From positions 2,542,001 through 2,606,000 of the forward strand of contig CP097466.1 of NCBI GenBank assembly GCA_041874725.1: DNA of 64,000 nucleotides, written 5' to 3'. This document shows, piece by piece, positions 1-11,800 of this stretch. The position numbers and the translations under genes are program-made. Origin of the DNA: Duganella sp. BuS-21 (GTDB lineage: Bacteria; Pseudomonadota; Gammaproteobacteria; Burkholderiales; Burkholderiaceae_D). Within the stretch, counting starts at the first letter, position 1. Every line of letters starts with the position of its first letter. The notes beneath the pieces are model-generated. The model worked only from the letters and a program-made list of their open reading frames with translations. It did not search any database and had not been told where the DNA came from.

Positions 1-1
1 C

Positions 2-208
2 GTCGACCTGCTGGTGCAGGATGCCTACCGCAACAAGATCCTGCTGATGCGCGGCGCCGCCTTCTCGGCGAACGACACGCCCGACCAGCATATCCGCTTC
101 AATGTCGCGTTCAGCCAGCATCCAAGGCTGAGTGCCTATCTGCAGGAACGCTTGCAGGCGATGGCGGGCGCGCGTTGTTATTTTTCGGCTAGAATGCAGA
201 AAAATTAA
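2..208 (+). CDS. PLP-dependent aminotransferase, C-terminal fragment
   Basis: Only the last 68 codons are inside the window; the gene starts upstream. The visible segment has the C-terminal pattern of class I/II PLP aminotransferases, particularly the MocR/GntR-aminotransferase group: a strand ending in 'ILLMRGAAFSA', then 'IRFNVAF' with the Arg that in this fold normally binds the substrate carboxylate, then a final helix. The stop is TAA at 206-208. The next gene starts 13 nt later on the same strand, so co-transcription is possible. The N-terminal domain is not visible, so a stand-alone aminotransferase and a MocR regulator cannot be told apart. Confidence 0.7.
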   Translation, partial: VDLLVQDAYRNKILLMRGAAFSANDTPDQHIRFNVAFSQHPRLSAYLQERLQAMAGARCYFSARMQKN

Positions 209-221
209 CTCGTGAGAACCT

Positions 222-725
222 ATGAAATCCTTCGCCGCATTCCTGATCTCCACCATGCTGGCCGGCGCGGTGCACGCCGCCACGCCGACTCCCGATGCCA
301 GCCAGGTCAAGGCCGCGCATGACCTGATGGCCTCCATGCAGGCCGAGAAGATGATGCGCATGACCGCCGGCATGAGTCAGTACGCGTCGCCGGCCCAGCG
401 CAAGGAAGTGATGGACAAGGTCATCAAGCTTGATCCGGAAATGGTCTACACCCGCCTGGCGACGCCAGTGGCCAAGTTGCTGAGCACCGAAACCTCGCTT
501 GAAATGACCAAGTTCTACCAATCGAGCTACGGCAAGAAAATCCTGCAGAGCACCTACAACAGCGGCGCCAGCTTCGGCCCGAGCACGCCCAAGCCCACCG
601 CCGCCGAACAGGCCGAGCTGAAGAAGCCGGCCTACGTCAAGGCCAGCAAGGAATTCAAGGCCAACGAGCAAGCCATCAATCACGAAACCTTCGTGCTGCT
701 GAAGTCCGTCATCAACGGCAAATGA
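222..725 (+). CDS. Exported DUF2059-like protein
   Basis: A 167-residue protein with a clear Sec signal peptide (residues 1-19, basic start, hydrophobic core, cleavage near 'VHA-AT'). The mature part is helical and contains 'LEMTKFYQSSYGKKIL' (about residues 90-105), which resembles the Phe-Tyr-x-Ser-x-x-Gly-x-Lys signature of the DUF2059 periplasmic helical family. That family has no established biochemical role. The 3' end shares an ATGA overlap with the next gene, so the two are probably translated from one mRNA. No strong Shine-Dalgarno sequence is visible before the ATG. Confidence 0.65.
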   Translation: MKSFAAFLISTMLAGAVHAATPTPDASQVKAAHDLMASMQAEKMMRMTAGMSQYASPAQRKEVMDKVIKLDPEMVYTRLATPVAKLLSTETSLEMTKFYQSSYGKKILQSTYNSGASFGPSTPKPTAAEQAELKKPAYVKASKEFKANEQAINHETFVLLKSVINGK

Positions 726-2122
726 GCGCGCAGCGCGCAGTGACGTTGGCCGCAACCGCCTTGTCGGGCGCGGCGTGGTGGTTCGGCACCGGCCTGGAAC
801 CCATCGCCTGGCTCACCTGGCTGGCGCCGCTGCCCTTGCTGCTGCTGGCGCCGCGCTTGCGCTGGGGGACGGCGGCGTTGGCCGCGTTCGCCGCCGGCGC
901 CTGCGCGGGCTTGAATCAATGGGACTACGCGACCCGCGTGATCGGCCTGCCGGCCGGCGTCGGACTGATGGTGACCGCCGGCGCCGGCCTGGCATTTTCG
1001 CTGCGTCTGATGCTGTTCCGCCGCCTGTGGCTGGCCGGGCGTCCCGCCAGCGCCATGCTGGCCTTTGCCGCGCTGGCCGTGGTGCTGGAATACGCCAACG
1101 CACGGCTGTCTCCACACGGCACTTTCGGCAGCCTGGCCTACAGCCAGATGGAGGTGCTGCCGATCCTGCAGCTGGCCAGCCTGGGCGGACTCTGGGCCAT
1201 CACCTTCGTGGTGCAACTGGCGCCGGCTGCGCTGGCCTTGGCGGTGCTGCCTGGCGAGGACCGCCGTCGCCGCGTCACGGCGGCGGCGTGCGCGCTGGCG
1301 CTGATGGCCGCCGGCTGCGGCTACGGCCTGCTGCGCCTGCAACAGCCTGCCAGCGGTAGCGCGCGCATCGGGCTGGCGTCCTTGCCCGGCCCGACGCGGC
1401 CGAACCTGCAAACCTCGGAAGGGCAGGTGCAGCTACAACGCTACCTGCGCGTGATCGACACGCTGGCCGCGCAAGGCGCGCGGACCATCGTGCTGCCTGA
1501 AACCATCGTGACGGCCGGCGACGCGGCGATACCGGAGCTGGTCGCCAGCGCGGCGCGGCTGGGCGTTACCATCGCGGCGGGTGTGGCCACCGGCGGCGGC
1601 AACCGGGCGCTGGCCTACACGCCGGCAGCGGTGGCGCCGGTCGGCTACGCCAAGCACCATTTGATTCCGGGCCTGGAAGACCAATACCGGCCGGGCACGG
1701 CCTACGCCATGCTGCCGGCCACCCGGAGCGGCCTGGCAGTTTGCAAGGACATGGATTTCCACGACACCGGCGCGGCCTATGCGGCCCTGCACGCCAATCT
1801 GCTGCTGGTGCCGGCATGGGATTTCGGCGTGGACGGCTGGCTGCACGGCCGCATGGCCGTCATGCGCGGTGTCGAGAGTGGTTTCGCGGTGGCGCGCGCC
1901 GCCTTGCGCGGCAACCTCACGCTATCGGACGATCGCGGCCGCATCGTGGCCGATACCGACGATGCACGCGGCGATGCGCAACTGGTCGCCAGCGTGCCCT
2001 TGCATCAGTCGCGCACGCTGTATGCGCGCTGGGGCGACTGGTTCGCCTGGCTGGCGTTGCTGATGCTGGCCGCGTCGCTGCTGGGGTGGTGGATGCAGCT
2101 CAGGCGCCGCAGCACTTCTTGA
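722..2122 (+). CDS. Apolipoprotein N-acyltransferase-like carbon-nitrogen hydrolase
   Basis: 466 residues: five or so N-terminal membrane helices (about 1-210), a nitrilase-superfamily domain (about 215-430) and a last membrane helix (about 440-460). This is the topology of Lnt, which N-acylates lipoproteins on the periplasmic side of the inner membrane. The nitrilase triad can be read as E260 ('LPETIV'), K311 ('[11 protein letters not shown]') and C341 ('AVCKDMDF'). The Cys motif is CKDMD rather than the C-Y-E of classical Lnt, and the protein is somewhat short for Lnt, so it may be a divergent paralogue with another acyl acceptor or an amidase. It starts inside the stop of the upstream exported protein (ATGA) and its last 23 nt overlap the convergent YecA-like gene. 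Confidence 0.75.
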   Translation: MSAQRAVTLAATALSGAAWWFGTGLEPIAWLTWLAPLPLLLLAPRLRWGTAALAAFAAGACAGLNQWDYATRVIGLPAGVGLMVTAGAGLAFSLRLMLFRRLWLAGRPASAMLAFAALAVVLEYANARLSPHGTFGSLAYSQMEVLPILQLASLGGLWAITFVVQLAPAALALAVLPGEDRRRRVTAAACALALMAAGCGYGLLRLQQPASGSARIGLASLPGPTRPNLQTSEGQVQLQRYLRVIDTLAAQGARTIVLPETIVTAGDAAIPELVASAARLGVTIAAGVATGGGNRALAYTPAAVAPVGYAKHHLIPGLEDQYRPGTAYAMLPATRSGLAVCKDMDFHDTGAAYAALHANLLLVPAWDFGVDGWLHGRMAVMRGVESGFAVARAALRGNLTLSDDRGRIVADTDDARGDAQLVASVPLHQSRTLYARWGDWFAWLALLMLAASLLGWWMQLRRRSTS

Positions 2123-2675
2123 ATTTCTGGCCGCTGCCGCAAGGGCAGGGGTCGTTGCGTCCGGCCTTGACCGCTTTCGGCTGCGGCGCGTGGAAGAAGG
2201 CGTGGATGCCGATCACGGACGGCGTGACCTTGGCCGCGTTGAGCGGCGCCTGGAACGCCATCAGCAATGCCGGCTGCTGCGCGCGCAGCGGCGCCCAGGC
2301 CTGGCCGGCCAGCTGCATGCCGGCCAGGAAGCCGGCGCACCATGCCTCGGCCGTCCAGTTGCCGCCGCACTCGTAGATCGGCTCAAAGCTGGCCGGGTCT
2401 TTGCGCATCCATTCCTGCATATAGGTGTAGTGACGCAGCGCCAGCGCGGTCGCTTCCGCCTTGCCTTCGGCGCCGCCCCACACCAACGGCAGCCATGCTT
2501 CCTGCGGCACATCGGCCGGGCCGGCCACCAGTGCGGTCAGCAAGCCTTCCAGCCCGGCCACGTCCAGGGACTGCGGGCTGATGGCGGCCAGCAGATCATC
2601 GAGTTGCTCATATTCATCGTCGTTCAGCGGTGCATTGCTCATGGCGGCTTCGTGCTCGGTCAGTAAAGCCGACAT
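2100..2675 (-). CDS. YecA/UPF0149-family protein with SEC-C zinc motif
   Basis: 191 residues. The N-terminal two thirds is the helical UPF0149/YecA fold ('[25 protein letters not shown]', 'WCAGFLAGM'). The last 19 residues form a SEC-C motif, '[16 protein letters not shown]', the Cys-rich metal-binding tail also found at the SecA C-terminus. Proteins of this type may bind SecA or ribosomes; the role here is inferred. Two starts are possible: the ATG at 2675 and an ATG 33 nt downstream at 2642 ('[14 protein letters not shown]'), which fits the family N-terminus slightly better. Neither has a strong ribosome binding site. The stop overlaps the end of the Lnt-like gene by 23 nt. Confidence 0.85.
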   Translation of the reverse strand: MSALLTEHEAAMSNAPLNDDEYEQLDDLLAAISPQSLDVAGLEGLLTALVAGPADVPQEAWLPLVWGGAEGKAEATALALRHYTYMQEWMRKDPASFEPIYECGGNWTAEAWCAGFLAGMQLAGQAWAPLRAQQPALLMAFQAPLNAAKVTPSVIGIHAFFHAPQPKAVKAGRNDPCPCGSGQKFKKCCGA

Positions 2676-2872
2676 TGTACCGGCTACACCTGGCCTCCAT
2701 CATGTGTAAATATTTGTAATATTTATACTATTTCGTCGCGGCCGCATTGCTATATTTGCAGCAGCCGTGAATTTTAGGCCAGATTTGTTGCTATATTTGG
2801 ATGTTTATTTTGCACATCCATCGTCGTCTGGCGTAAGACCGGGCACGCAACCCAAACCAGGGGCTACAAAAA
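2676..2872 (+). promoter_or_regulatory. AT-rich upstream region of first giant RTX gene
   Basis: This region is strikingly AT-rich in a GC-rich context. It holds a possible -10 box TATACT at 2724-2729 and a 12-bp direct repeat TTGCTATATTTG at 2747-2758 and 2788-2799; the two copies are 41 bp apart, close to four helical turns. The proximal leader (2842-2863) resembles the leader of the second RTX gene (23064-23087): both have GGC-purine-CGCAA, then a CC, ending in CAGGGG, which can act as Shine-Dalgarno. No clear -35 box is visible. Confidence 0.4.
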
Positions 2873-5800
2873 ATGAGTGGAAATCTGATCACCGGCACCG
2901 CAGGCGCCGACTTCCTGTACGCCGGTGGCGGCGACGATACCCTCAACGGCGGGGCCGGCGCCGATAACATCTTTGGCGGCGCGGGAGATAATCTGGAACT
3001 GGGCGGCGACGGCCCCGACCTGATCAGCGGCGGCCCCACGGATGGCGGCAACGACTCGGTCGATGCCGGCGCCGGCGACGATTACCTGCGTTATTCGCCC
3101 GGTGCGGACACCCTCAACGGCGGCGAAGGCAATGACCGCCTCAGCTACAGCGGCGTGGGCGCGGCGGTCAACGTCAACCTGGCCACCGGCGTCGGCGACG
3201 ATGGCAGCGGCGCGCTGGACACCCTGATCAGCATCGAACGCATCAACGGCACGGCGTTCACCGACACCATCACCGGCGGTGACGCCAATGAAACCTTGTA
3301 CGGCAATGCCGGCGACGACATCCTCGACGGCGGCGCCGGTTTCGACATCGCCGGCTACAGCTTTGCCGGCGGCGCTGTTACGGTCAACCTGGCCAGTGGT
3401 GCGACCAGTGGTGCCAACGGCCAGGACGTGCTCAGCAACTTCGAGGGCATCGACGGCACCGGCTACAACGATGACCTCGCCGGCAACGACGGCGACAACC
3501 TGATCACCGCCGGGGCCGGCAACGACACGCTCGCCGGCGTCGGCGGCAATGACACCCTGATCGGCGGCACCGGCTACGACCGTGCCGTCTACAGCGGCAA
3601 GCGCGCCGACTATGAACTGAGCACGCTGGCCAATGGCGACCTGCAGGTGCGCGACCTGCGCGATGGCGGGCCGGACGGCACCGACGTGCTGCACGGCGTG
3701 CAACTGCTGCAGTTTGCCGACCTTGAATTGACCATGAACGCGCTGGCGCTGCCGGTTGCCAGCAATCCCGCCGGCTTCCAGGTGCAGCAGTCGGCGGTCC
3801 TGCTGGGCGGCGTCGGCGGTGGCGGCAGTCTCGGCAGCGTGGCGGTATGGCGCAGCACCGACACCGCCGGCGACGGCATTTACCTGCGGCGCTTCAACGT
3901 CAACGGCCAGCCCGCCGGCGACGACCTGCTGGTCAACACCACCACCGCCGGCGACCAGCGCGCGCCTTCGGTTGCCGCCTTGTCGGATGGCGGCTTTGTG
4001 GTCATTTGGGACAGCAATCCCGACAACGGTTTCATTAGCGATGCGGGCGCCTGGGAAGTCAAGCTCCAGCGCTTCGATGCCGACGGCAATAAAATCGGCC
4101 TCGAGCTCGACGTCAACACCACCACGGCCGGCGCCCAGCGCTTCGCGCAAGCGGTCTCGCTCGGCGACGGCGGTTTCCTGGTGGTGTGGCAATCGCCGGA
4201 AGGTGGCGGTAACGCCACCGGCATCTACGGCCAGCGCTTCGACGCCAGCGGCGCCAAGGTCGGCACCGAAGGGCACTACAACACCACCGTGAGCGGCGAG
4301 CAGCTGATCCCGACCCTGCGCGCCATCAGCAACGACAAGCAAGTGCTGACCTGGGTCGGCGCCACGGTCGACGGCGGTTTCGGCGTCGCGCTGCAGCTGC
4401 TCGACGGCCTCGGCGCCAAGCTCGGCGCCGAGCAGATCATTTATACACGGCCGGCCGGCTCGTCCACCGCGTCGTTCAGTCACGCCCAGCCGGCCGGCAA
4501 CGGCGCCGGCCAGTTCGCGCTGGCCTGGACCGTCACCAGCACCGATGGCAACAACAGCGTGATGGCGCGCTTCTACAACGCCGACGGCACGCCCATGGGT
4601 CCGGCCTTTGTTGCCGCCAGCGGCGCCTCCTACGTCAGCGTCGACGTCATCAACGTCAGCGTCGACGGCAGCAACGGCTTCATGCTGGTATGGGACACCA
4701 CCGACGCCTACGGCAACTCGGCCATCGTCGGCCGCAACTTCAAGCTCGACAACACGCCGCTGGGCGAGCAGTTCATCGTCAACGATGACGACCAGGGCCT
4801 GCAAATGAATTTCCCCCAGCTTAGCCTGGGGAGTGGCGGCATCGTGGTCACCTGGAATACGCAGGGCGACCCCATCCTTCAAAACAATGGCGGGGTGTTC
4901 CGGCAGGTCATCGACATGTACGGCAACCGCGAACTAGGCGTGTTCGACGTCGACGCCGCGCCGGCCACGCCCAGCTTCATCGTGCGCGAAGTGGCCGGCG
5001 GCAGCGAGCCTCAGTACGATGGCAACGGCCGCTACGTGATGAGTCCGGCGCTGGAGTTTGGTGCCGCGACCGACCAGCACCATCTGGCCTTGTCCGGCTC
5101 GGCCGACTACGGCGCCACCATCCAGGTGATGAGCGGCGACACGCTGCTGGCGACCGTGCTGGTAGACGACGCCGGCCATTGGTCGGCCGACCTGCACAAC
5201 CTGGGTGGCGGCCATTACGCATTACGCGCTGTCGCCATCAGCCCCGCCGGCAGGAGCAGCGAGGCCAGCGCGGTGTTCCAGCTGGACATCAGCAGCATCG
5301 CGGTGATCGACGGCACGGCCGGCAACGACGCCGCCGCCTATTGGCAGCAGCATGGCGCCGACGCCAGCGCGCAGACCCTCAACGGCGGCGCCGGCAACGA
5401 TACGCTGGACGGCGCCGGCGGCGCCGACACCCTGAACGGCGGCAGCGGCGACGATCTCTACATCGTCAACAGCTATGATACGGTGGTGAATGAAGCGGCC
5501 GGCGCCGGCATCGATACGGTGCGCAGCGGGCTAAATAGCTACACGCTGTCGCAGAACCTGGAAAACCTCGAGTTTAGCGCCGGTGATAACCGTTTGCAGG
5601 GCAATGGCAATGAACTGGCCAATATGATCACGGGCGGCCGTTCCGGTACCTACTATGGTTTGGGCGGCAACGACACCATCATCGGCGGCAGCGGGTTTGA
5701 CGTTATCGACGGCGGCGCCGGCAACGATGTCGAAAACGGCGGCGCCGGTTACGATCGTATCGGCGGCCTGAACGATACCGGCAACGATTCGCAAGCGGGC

Positions 5801-8800
5801 GGCGCCAACTACGACGCCATACTCTACAGTCCCGGCTCGGATACCATCGACGGCGGCAGCGAGTACGACCAGCTGGATTACAGCGCCGCACCGCGCGGGC
5901 AAACCATCAATCTCGTCACCGGTATCGCCAGCGACGGCGTTGACACCGACACCATCCGTAATATCGAGGAAATCCGGGGTAGCGCTTTTTCCGACAAGAT
6001 CACCGGCGACGCCAACAGCAACTACATCGTCAGCAATGGCGGCGCCGACACCATCGATGGCGGCGCCGGGTATGACACTGTCGCCTACGACAACGTCGGC
6101 AGCGGCGTGACCCTCAACCTGGCCACCGGCATAGTCGTCGTCGGCGGCGCCAATGGTCGGGTGACCAACGTCGAGGATGTCATCGGCACCCGTTTCAGCG
6201 ACAACTACACCGGCGACGCCAACGCCAACGGTTTTTATGACTACGGCGGCGGCAACGACACCTTCAAAGGCGGCGGCGGCAACGACCTCATTCGCGATTA
6301 TTCCGGCGACGACACCGCCATCTACAGCGGCGCCCGCAGCGACTACAACATCACCAACAACGCCGACGGCAGCATCAGCGTGCAGGACAAGCGCAGCGGT
6401 TCGCCGGATGGCACCGATACCTTGCGCGGCATCGACAAGCTGCAGTTCAGCAATAGCACGCTGGAACTGAAAGTGCAGGACCACGCGGTCGGCGCCGTCG
6501 GCGGAACGCTGAGCGACGCTACGCTGGCGTACAACAATTACTACGGCTACTCCATGCTGGCCTACCGCCAGCCCGGTGTCGGCGTTGGCGATGGCGACCG
6601 CCTGTTCGTGAGCCAGTTTGGTTACGACGGCGAACCGATCGGCGTGAACCAGCAAGTGGCTTACCTGGAGGGTGGAACGCTGAGCGGTGTGGCGCTGATC
6701 TGCACCTACAATCAATATTTTGTACTGGTGTACCAGCGTCATCCAGATCAAGGTGCCGATGCCAACGATGCCGGCTGGGAGATCGTGCAGCAGCTGCTTG
6801 ACATCGACGGCGTGCCGCAAGGGGATCCGGTGGTCGTCAACAGCCATCACGATGGGGCGCAGATCGCCCCTACGGTCGCTGGGCTGGGTGACGGCAGCTA
6901 TCTGATCGTCTGGCAGTCGCCGGAGGAAGATGGCAGCTACGGCATCTTTGCCCAACGCTTCGGCTATGACAACTCACCTCTGGGCGACGAGCTGCACATC
7001 AATACCGGCGGCGACGGTCTGCAAGCGGCGCCGTCGATCAGCACCTCCTACAACACCTACAGTATCGCCTGGCAAAGCCAGACCAGCCCTGGCCATACGG
7101 GGTATGTGGCGCAGTTCTTTAACTGGGATGGCAGCAAGGTGGGCGGTGAAGTGATTGTGGCCGAGCTGGGCAATTCGGGCGGCCAGTTGCCGCCGGGCCA
7201 GTTCAGCCAGGCCACCTCGCAGTATGGCGACGACGTGCTGATGGCCTGGGTCGAGGAGGGCAAGGTCATGCAGCGCGCCTACCATAACGACGGTACGCCG
7301 TTCGGCGATGCCAGCGTGGTGGTCGCTGGCGATGCGGTCAGCGCGGTTAGCGTCGAGGCGCTGTACGATGGCAACTATATGCTGGTGTGGAGCGCCACGC
7401 AGAATGGCCAGGCGGTGGTGATGGGCCAGCATGTGAGCAGCACTTTCGTGCCGGATGGGGCGGTGTTCAGCATCAGCAAAACTGCGGCGGCGGGCGACAA
7501 GTTGCTGCCCGACCTGATCGACATGGGCAACGGTGTGCAAGTGGTGTGGGAAACCGGCAATCTGCCGGGCCTGGCCGGCGGCGGCGGAGTGTACCTGCAA
7601 TTCATCGATTACAGCGGCAACTCGCAGTTCCAGCTGGCGCCGGCGACCGCCGCCGTGCCGGCCACCGGTATTTCCGTGGCGACGGTCGCCGGCGGCGACC
7701 AGCCGGTGTATGACGCCGCCTCGCCGCAGGTGCCGCGATACGTGCTGAACAATGTCAACAACGGTGCCAAGGTGGGCGATAGCCATCTGGTGTTGAGCGG
7801 GGCGGCGGCGTTTGGCAGCACGGTGGAAATTAAATCCGGCGCCACAGTGCTGGGAACGGTAGGCGTGGACGATAGCGGCAAGTGGGTGCTGGAGGTGAGC
7901 AAGCTGGCCAGCGGCAGCCATGATCTGACGGCGATAGTGCGCGATGCGTACGGCGTCGCCAGTACGGCCAGCACGGTATTCAAGCTGACTGTGTATGTCG
8001 GCGAGATCAACGGCACCGACGGCAATGACAATGCGGCCTACTGGGCCGCGCATGGCGCCAGCGCCGATGCGCAGTGGCTCAAGGGCGGCCTGGGCAACGA
8101 CATTCTGCCCGGCGGCGGCAACGACACGCTGGACGGCGGCGACGGCAAGGACTGGGCCGACTATAGCGGCGCGGCGCACGCGCAGGTGATCAACCTGGCC
8201 AACGGCACGGCCAGCGGCGGCGGCATCAGCGATACGCTGGTGAATATCGAATACGTGGCCGGCAGCAGTTTTGCCGACCAGATCACCGGCAGCGATGGCG
8301 ACGACGTAATCCAGGGCGGCGGCGGCAACGACACCCTGAACGGCGGCGACGGCACCGACCTGCTGAGCTACTACACCCCGTTCGGCGGTGACGTCTACGT
8401 CTCGCTGCAAACGGGCGTGGTCAGCGGAGCGCAGGGGCAGGACGTCATCAGCAACGTTGAAAACGTGATCGGCTCCAGCGGCAACGACTTCATTGAGGGC
8501 GACCACGGCGCCAACCTGCTGGACGGCTTCTGGGGCAACGACAGCCTGCGCGGCGGCGGTGGCGATGATACCCTGAACGGCGGCGCCGGCTACGACCAGG
8601 CCTACTACAGCGGCAACCAGGACGACTACACCATCACCAGCGGCCCGGACGGCGTGGTGGTGGTGAGCGACAAACGTGGCGCCAGCCCGGACGGCACCGA
8701 TCACCTGAGCGGCATCGACCAGCTGCATTTTGCCGACGGCGTGCTCGACCTGACGCCGACCGACGCGGTGGTGTCGTCCAGCCCGGACGGGCCGCAGTGG

Positions 8801-11800
8801 CACCAGGACGTCGCTGCGCTGGACGGGGGCGGCTATGTGATCGCCTTCCGCGACGACGACGTCTCCGGCAGCGGCGTATCGCTGCGCGTGTTTGACGCCC
8901 AGGGCGTGCCGTTGGGCGACAACATCGTGGTGGGCGACGTGGTGGGCGAACAGCGCAGCGTCACGGTGGTGCGGGCCGGCGATGGCGGCTTCTTCGCTGC
9001 CTACAATAGCAATCCCGCCGTCGGCGTGGCGCTCAACGACTGGGCCTGGGAAAACTACCTGCAGCGCTTTGACGCCGAAGGCAACAAGGTCGGCGAACCG
9101 GTGGTCATCAACACCACCACCGACTATTCGCAGCGTCTGCCGATGCTGACTGCGCTGAAAGATGGCGGCGTAGTCGCCAGCTGGGTTTCCTACCAGCCGT
9201 CCGGCGGCGGCAGAGGTGTGTATACCCAGCGGTTTGATGAACACGGCAACAAGGTCGGCGCCGAGCAACAGGCGGGTGCCACCAATTATGCGGTCTACGA
9301 GTCGTTTTACGATATGGTGACGCTGGCCGACGGCTATCTCATCGCCTGGGCCGAAAACACCCAAATCAAGGCCCAGCGCTTCGATATGGCCGGTAACAAG
9401 GCCAGCGACGTTCAAGTCCTGTTCAGCCAGCAGAATGGTCCCTGGACCTCGGTAGATCAGTTGGACCTGGCGGCTAGCGCCGATGGCGGCTTTGTGGCCG
9501 CCTGGACGCATAACGCCGGCGGCGTCAGCGACGTGATGGTGCAAACCTTCGATGCCCATGCGCAGGCGAGCGGCGATGCCATCTTGCTGGCTAATAGTGA
9601 ATACGCTGGCGTCCCCAGCGTGGTCGGCCTGCCGGACGGCAGCTTTGCCGTCAGCTGGGACAGCTATAACGTCACCGGGTCGATACTGGTGCAGCGCTTT
9701 TCCGATCATGGGGCAGTGGCGGGCGAGCAGTTCCGCGTCAACCAGCGCGAAGCGGCGGGCTATCCGAGCGGGGTGGTCATGACGGTGCTGGACAACGGCA
9801 AGCTGCTGATTTCCTGGACCGAAAGCGATGGCCTCGGCAACGGCGGACTCTACCAGCAAATCACGGACTGGTACGGGCATCCGGAATTCTTTAGCGGCAA
9901 CGCCGACGCTACGCCGCCCGGAGCGCCGGTGTTCACCGTGCAGACGGTGGTCGGCGGCGCGCTGCCGGAGTACGCAGTCGTCGGTTCCTTCTCCCACTAC
10001 CTGCTGCACGATCCGCTCGATAACGGCGCCACGGTCAGCAATAGCCACCTGGTCTTTTCCGGCACCGGCAACTATGGCGAGACCATCATCGTGCGCTCAG
10101 GCGAGCTGGAGTTCCGCAGCGGCGTCGACGACAGCGGCCACTGGAGCATCGACCCGTGGCTGCTGCCGGCCGGCAGCTATTCCTTTGTGCTGAGCGTGCG
10201 CAACGCGCAAGGCGTGGAGGGCGCCGGCAGCGCGCCGTTCCAGCTGACCATCGACAATAGCGTACTGAACGGTACCGGCGGCAACGACAACGAGGCCTAT
10301 TGGCTGGACCAGGGCGCCACGCAGGACGCCCAGATCCTCAACGGCGGCGCCGGCGACGATACGCTGGACGGCAAGGGCGGAAACGATACCCTGAACGGCG
10401 GCGACGGCAACGATCTCTACATCTTCCGCGCCAACGAAACCGTCATCGAGCAGGTCGGCGGTGGCATCGACACCATCATCGCCGGCTTCGGCATGACGCT
10501 GCAGGACAACGTGGAAAACCTGACCGTCAACGGTCCCAACGGCCAGGCCTTGTTCGGCAATGCGCTCGACAACGTGCTGAACGGCACCAGCGGCCACGAC
10601 ATGATCGGTGGCGGCGGCGGCAACGACTCGCTGTACGGCAATGATGGCAATGACGTGTTGTTCGACAACGGCGCAGACGACGACCTGCTCGACGGCGGCG
10701 CCGGCAACGACTGGCTGCTGATGGGACGCGGCCACGACACGCTGCAGGGCGGCGACGGCAAGGACATCCTGTACACCGTGCATCCGGACCAGGCGCACGG
10801 CGTGGCGCTCGATCTCGCCAGCGGCCAGATCCTCGACAACGGCTTTGGCGAGATGGGCGGCATCGGCGGCATCGAAGTAGTGATCGGCACGCGCTTTGCC
10901 GACCATTTCGTCGGCAGTGCCGCCGGCGAAACCTTCCTCACCGGCGGCGGCAGCGACACCATCGAGGCTGGCGGCGGCAACGACACGCTGATGTTTGGCG
11001 ACGACGCCGTGGTCGCCAATCTGTCCACCGGGCTGGCCACGGACGGGAGCGGCACCACGCAGTTCAGCGGCGTGGAAAACCTGATGGGCAGCATCGTGGG
11101 CGATGTGCTGAGCGGCGACGCCGGCGCCAACCTGCTGCGCGGACTGGCCGGCAACGACACCCTGGCCGGTGGGGGCGGCAACGATACCCTGATCGGCGGC
11201 GCCGGCAACAACCGCGCGGTCTTCAGCGGCAACCAGGCCAACTACAGCATCAGCACCAACGCCGACGGCACGGTCAGCGTGCAGGACCTGCGCGCCGGTT
11301 CGCCGGATGGCATCGACAACGTGCAGGGCATCAAGACGCTGCAGTTCGCCGACGGCATGGTCCAGCTGACGGCGGTGGACCGCGTGATCAGCAGCGCGGC
11401 GGGCAACTTTGAGGTACTGCCGGTGTCGGCGGCCAGCAAAGGGCTGGACGGTGTGATCCTGCAGCTATTCCGCAACATCGACAGTGGCGGCGACACCCTG
11501 TTCGCGCGCCTGTTCGACCGCGACGGCAACCCGCTCGGCGCTAACATCGCCATCGACGCCGGTTCCGGCGGCACGCAGCGCGGCCAGGTGGTGACCGCGC
11601 TGGAGCAGGGCGGCTTCGCCGTGGCGTATCACAGCAACCCGGTTGCCGGCGCCTTTGGCAACAATGCGGCCTGGGAGGTCAAGGTGCAGCTGCTCGACGG
11701 CGCCGCCCAGCCGGTCGGCGGCCCGATCACGGTCAACACCACCACGGCCGGCGCGCAGCGTGCGCCCGCGATCACGGCGCTGGAGGATGGTGGCTTTGTC

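Noticed and set aside
2830..2872. Possible GEMM-type c-di-GMP riboswitch before the first RTX gene, suggested by CACGCA and AAACC
   Set aside because: The conserved GAAA tetraloop helix and GGACGCAAAGCC block are missing, and there is no room before the ATG.
2864..4882. Long minus-strand open frames opposite the RTX genes (also 6974-10048, 14696-18256, 18347-21427, 23081-27568, 27734-34411)
   Set aside because: They mirror the plus-strand GGxGxDxL codon repeats, have Ala/Val/Gly-rich low-complexity translations, no ribosome binding site or domain, and arise because repeated GGC/GAC/AAC codons avoid stops on the other strand.
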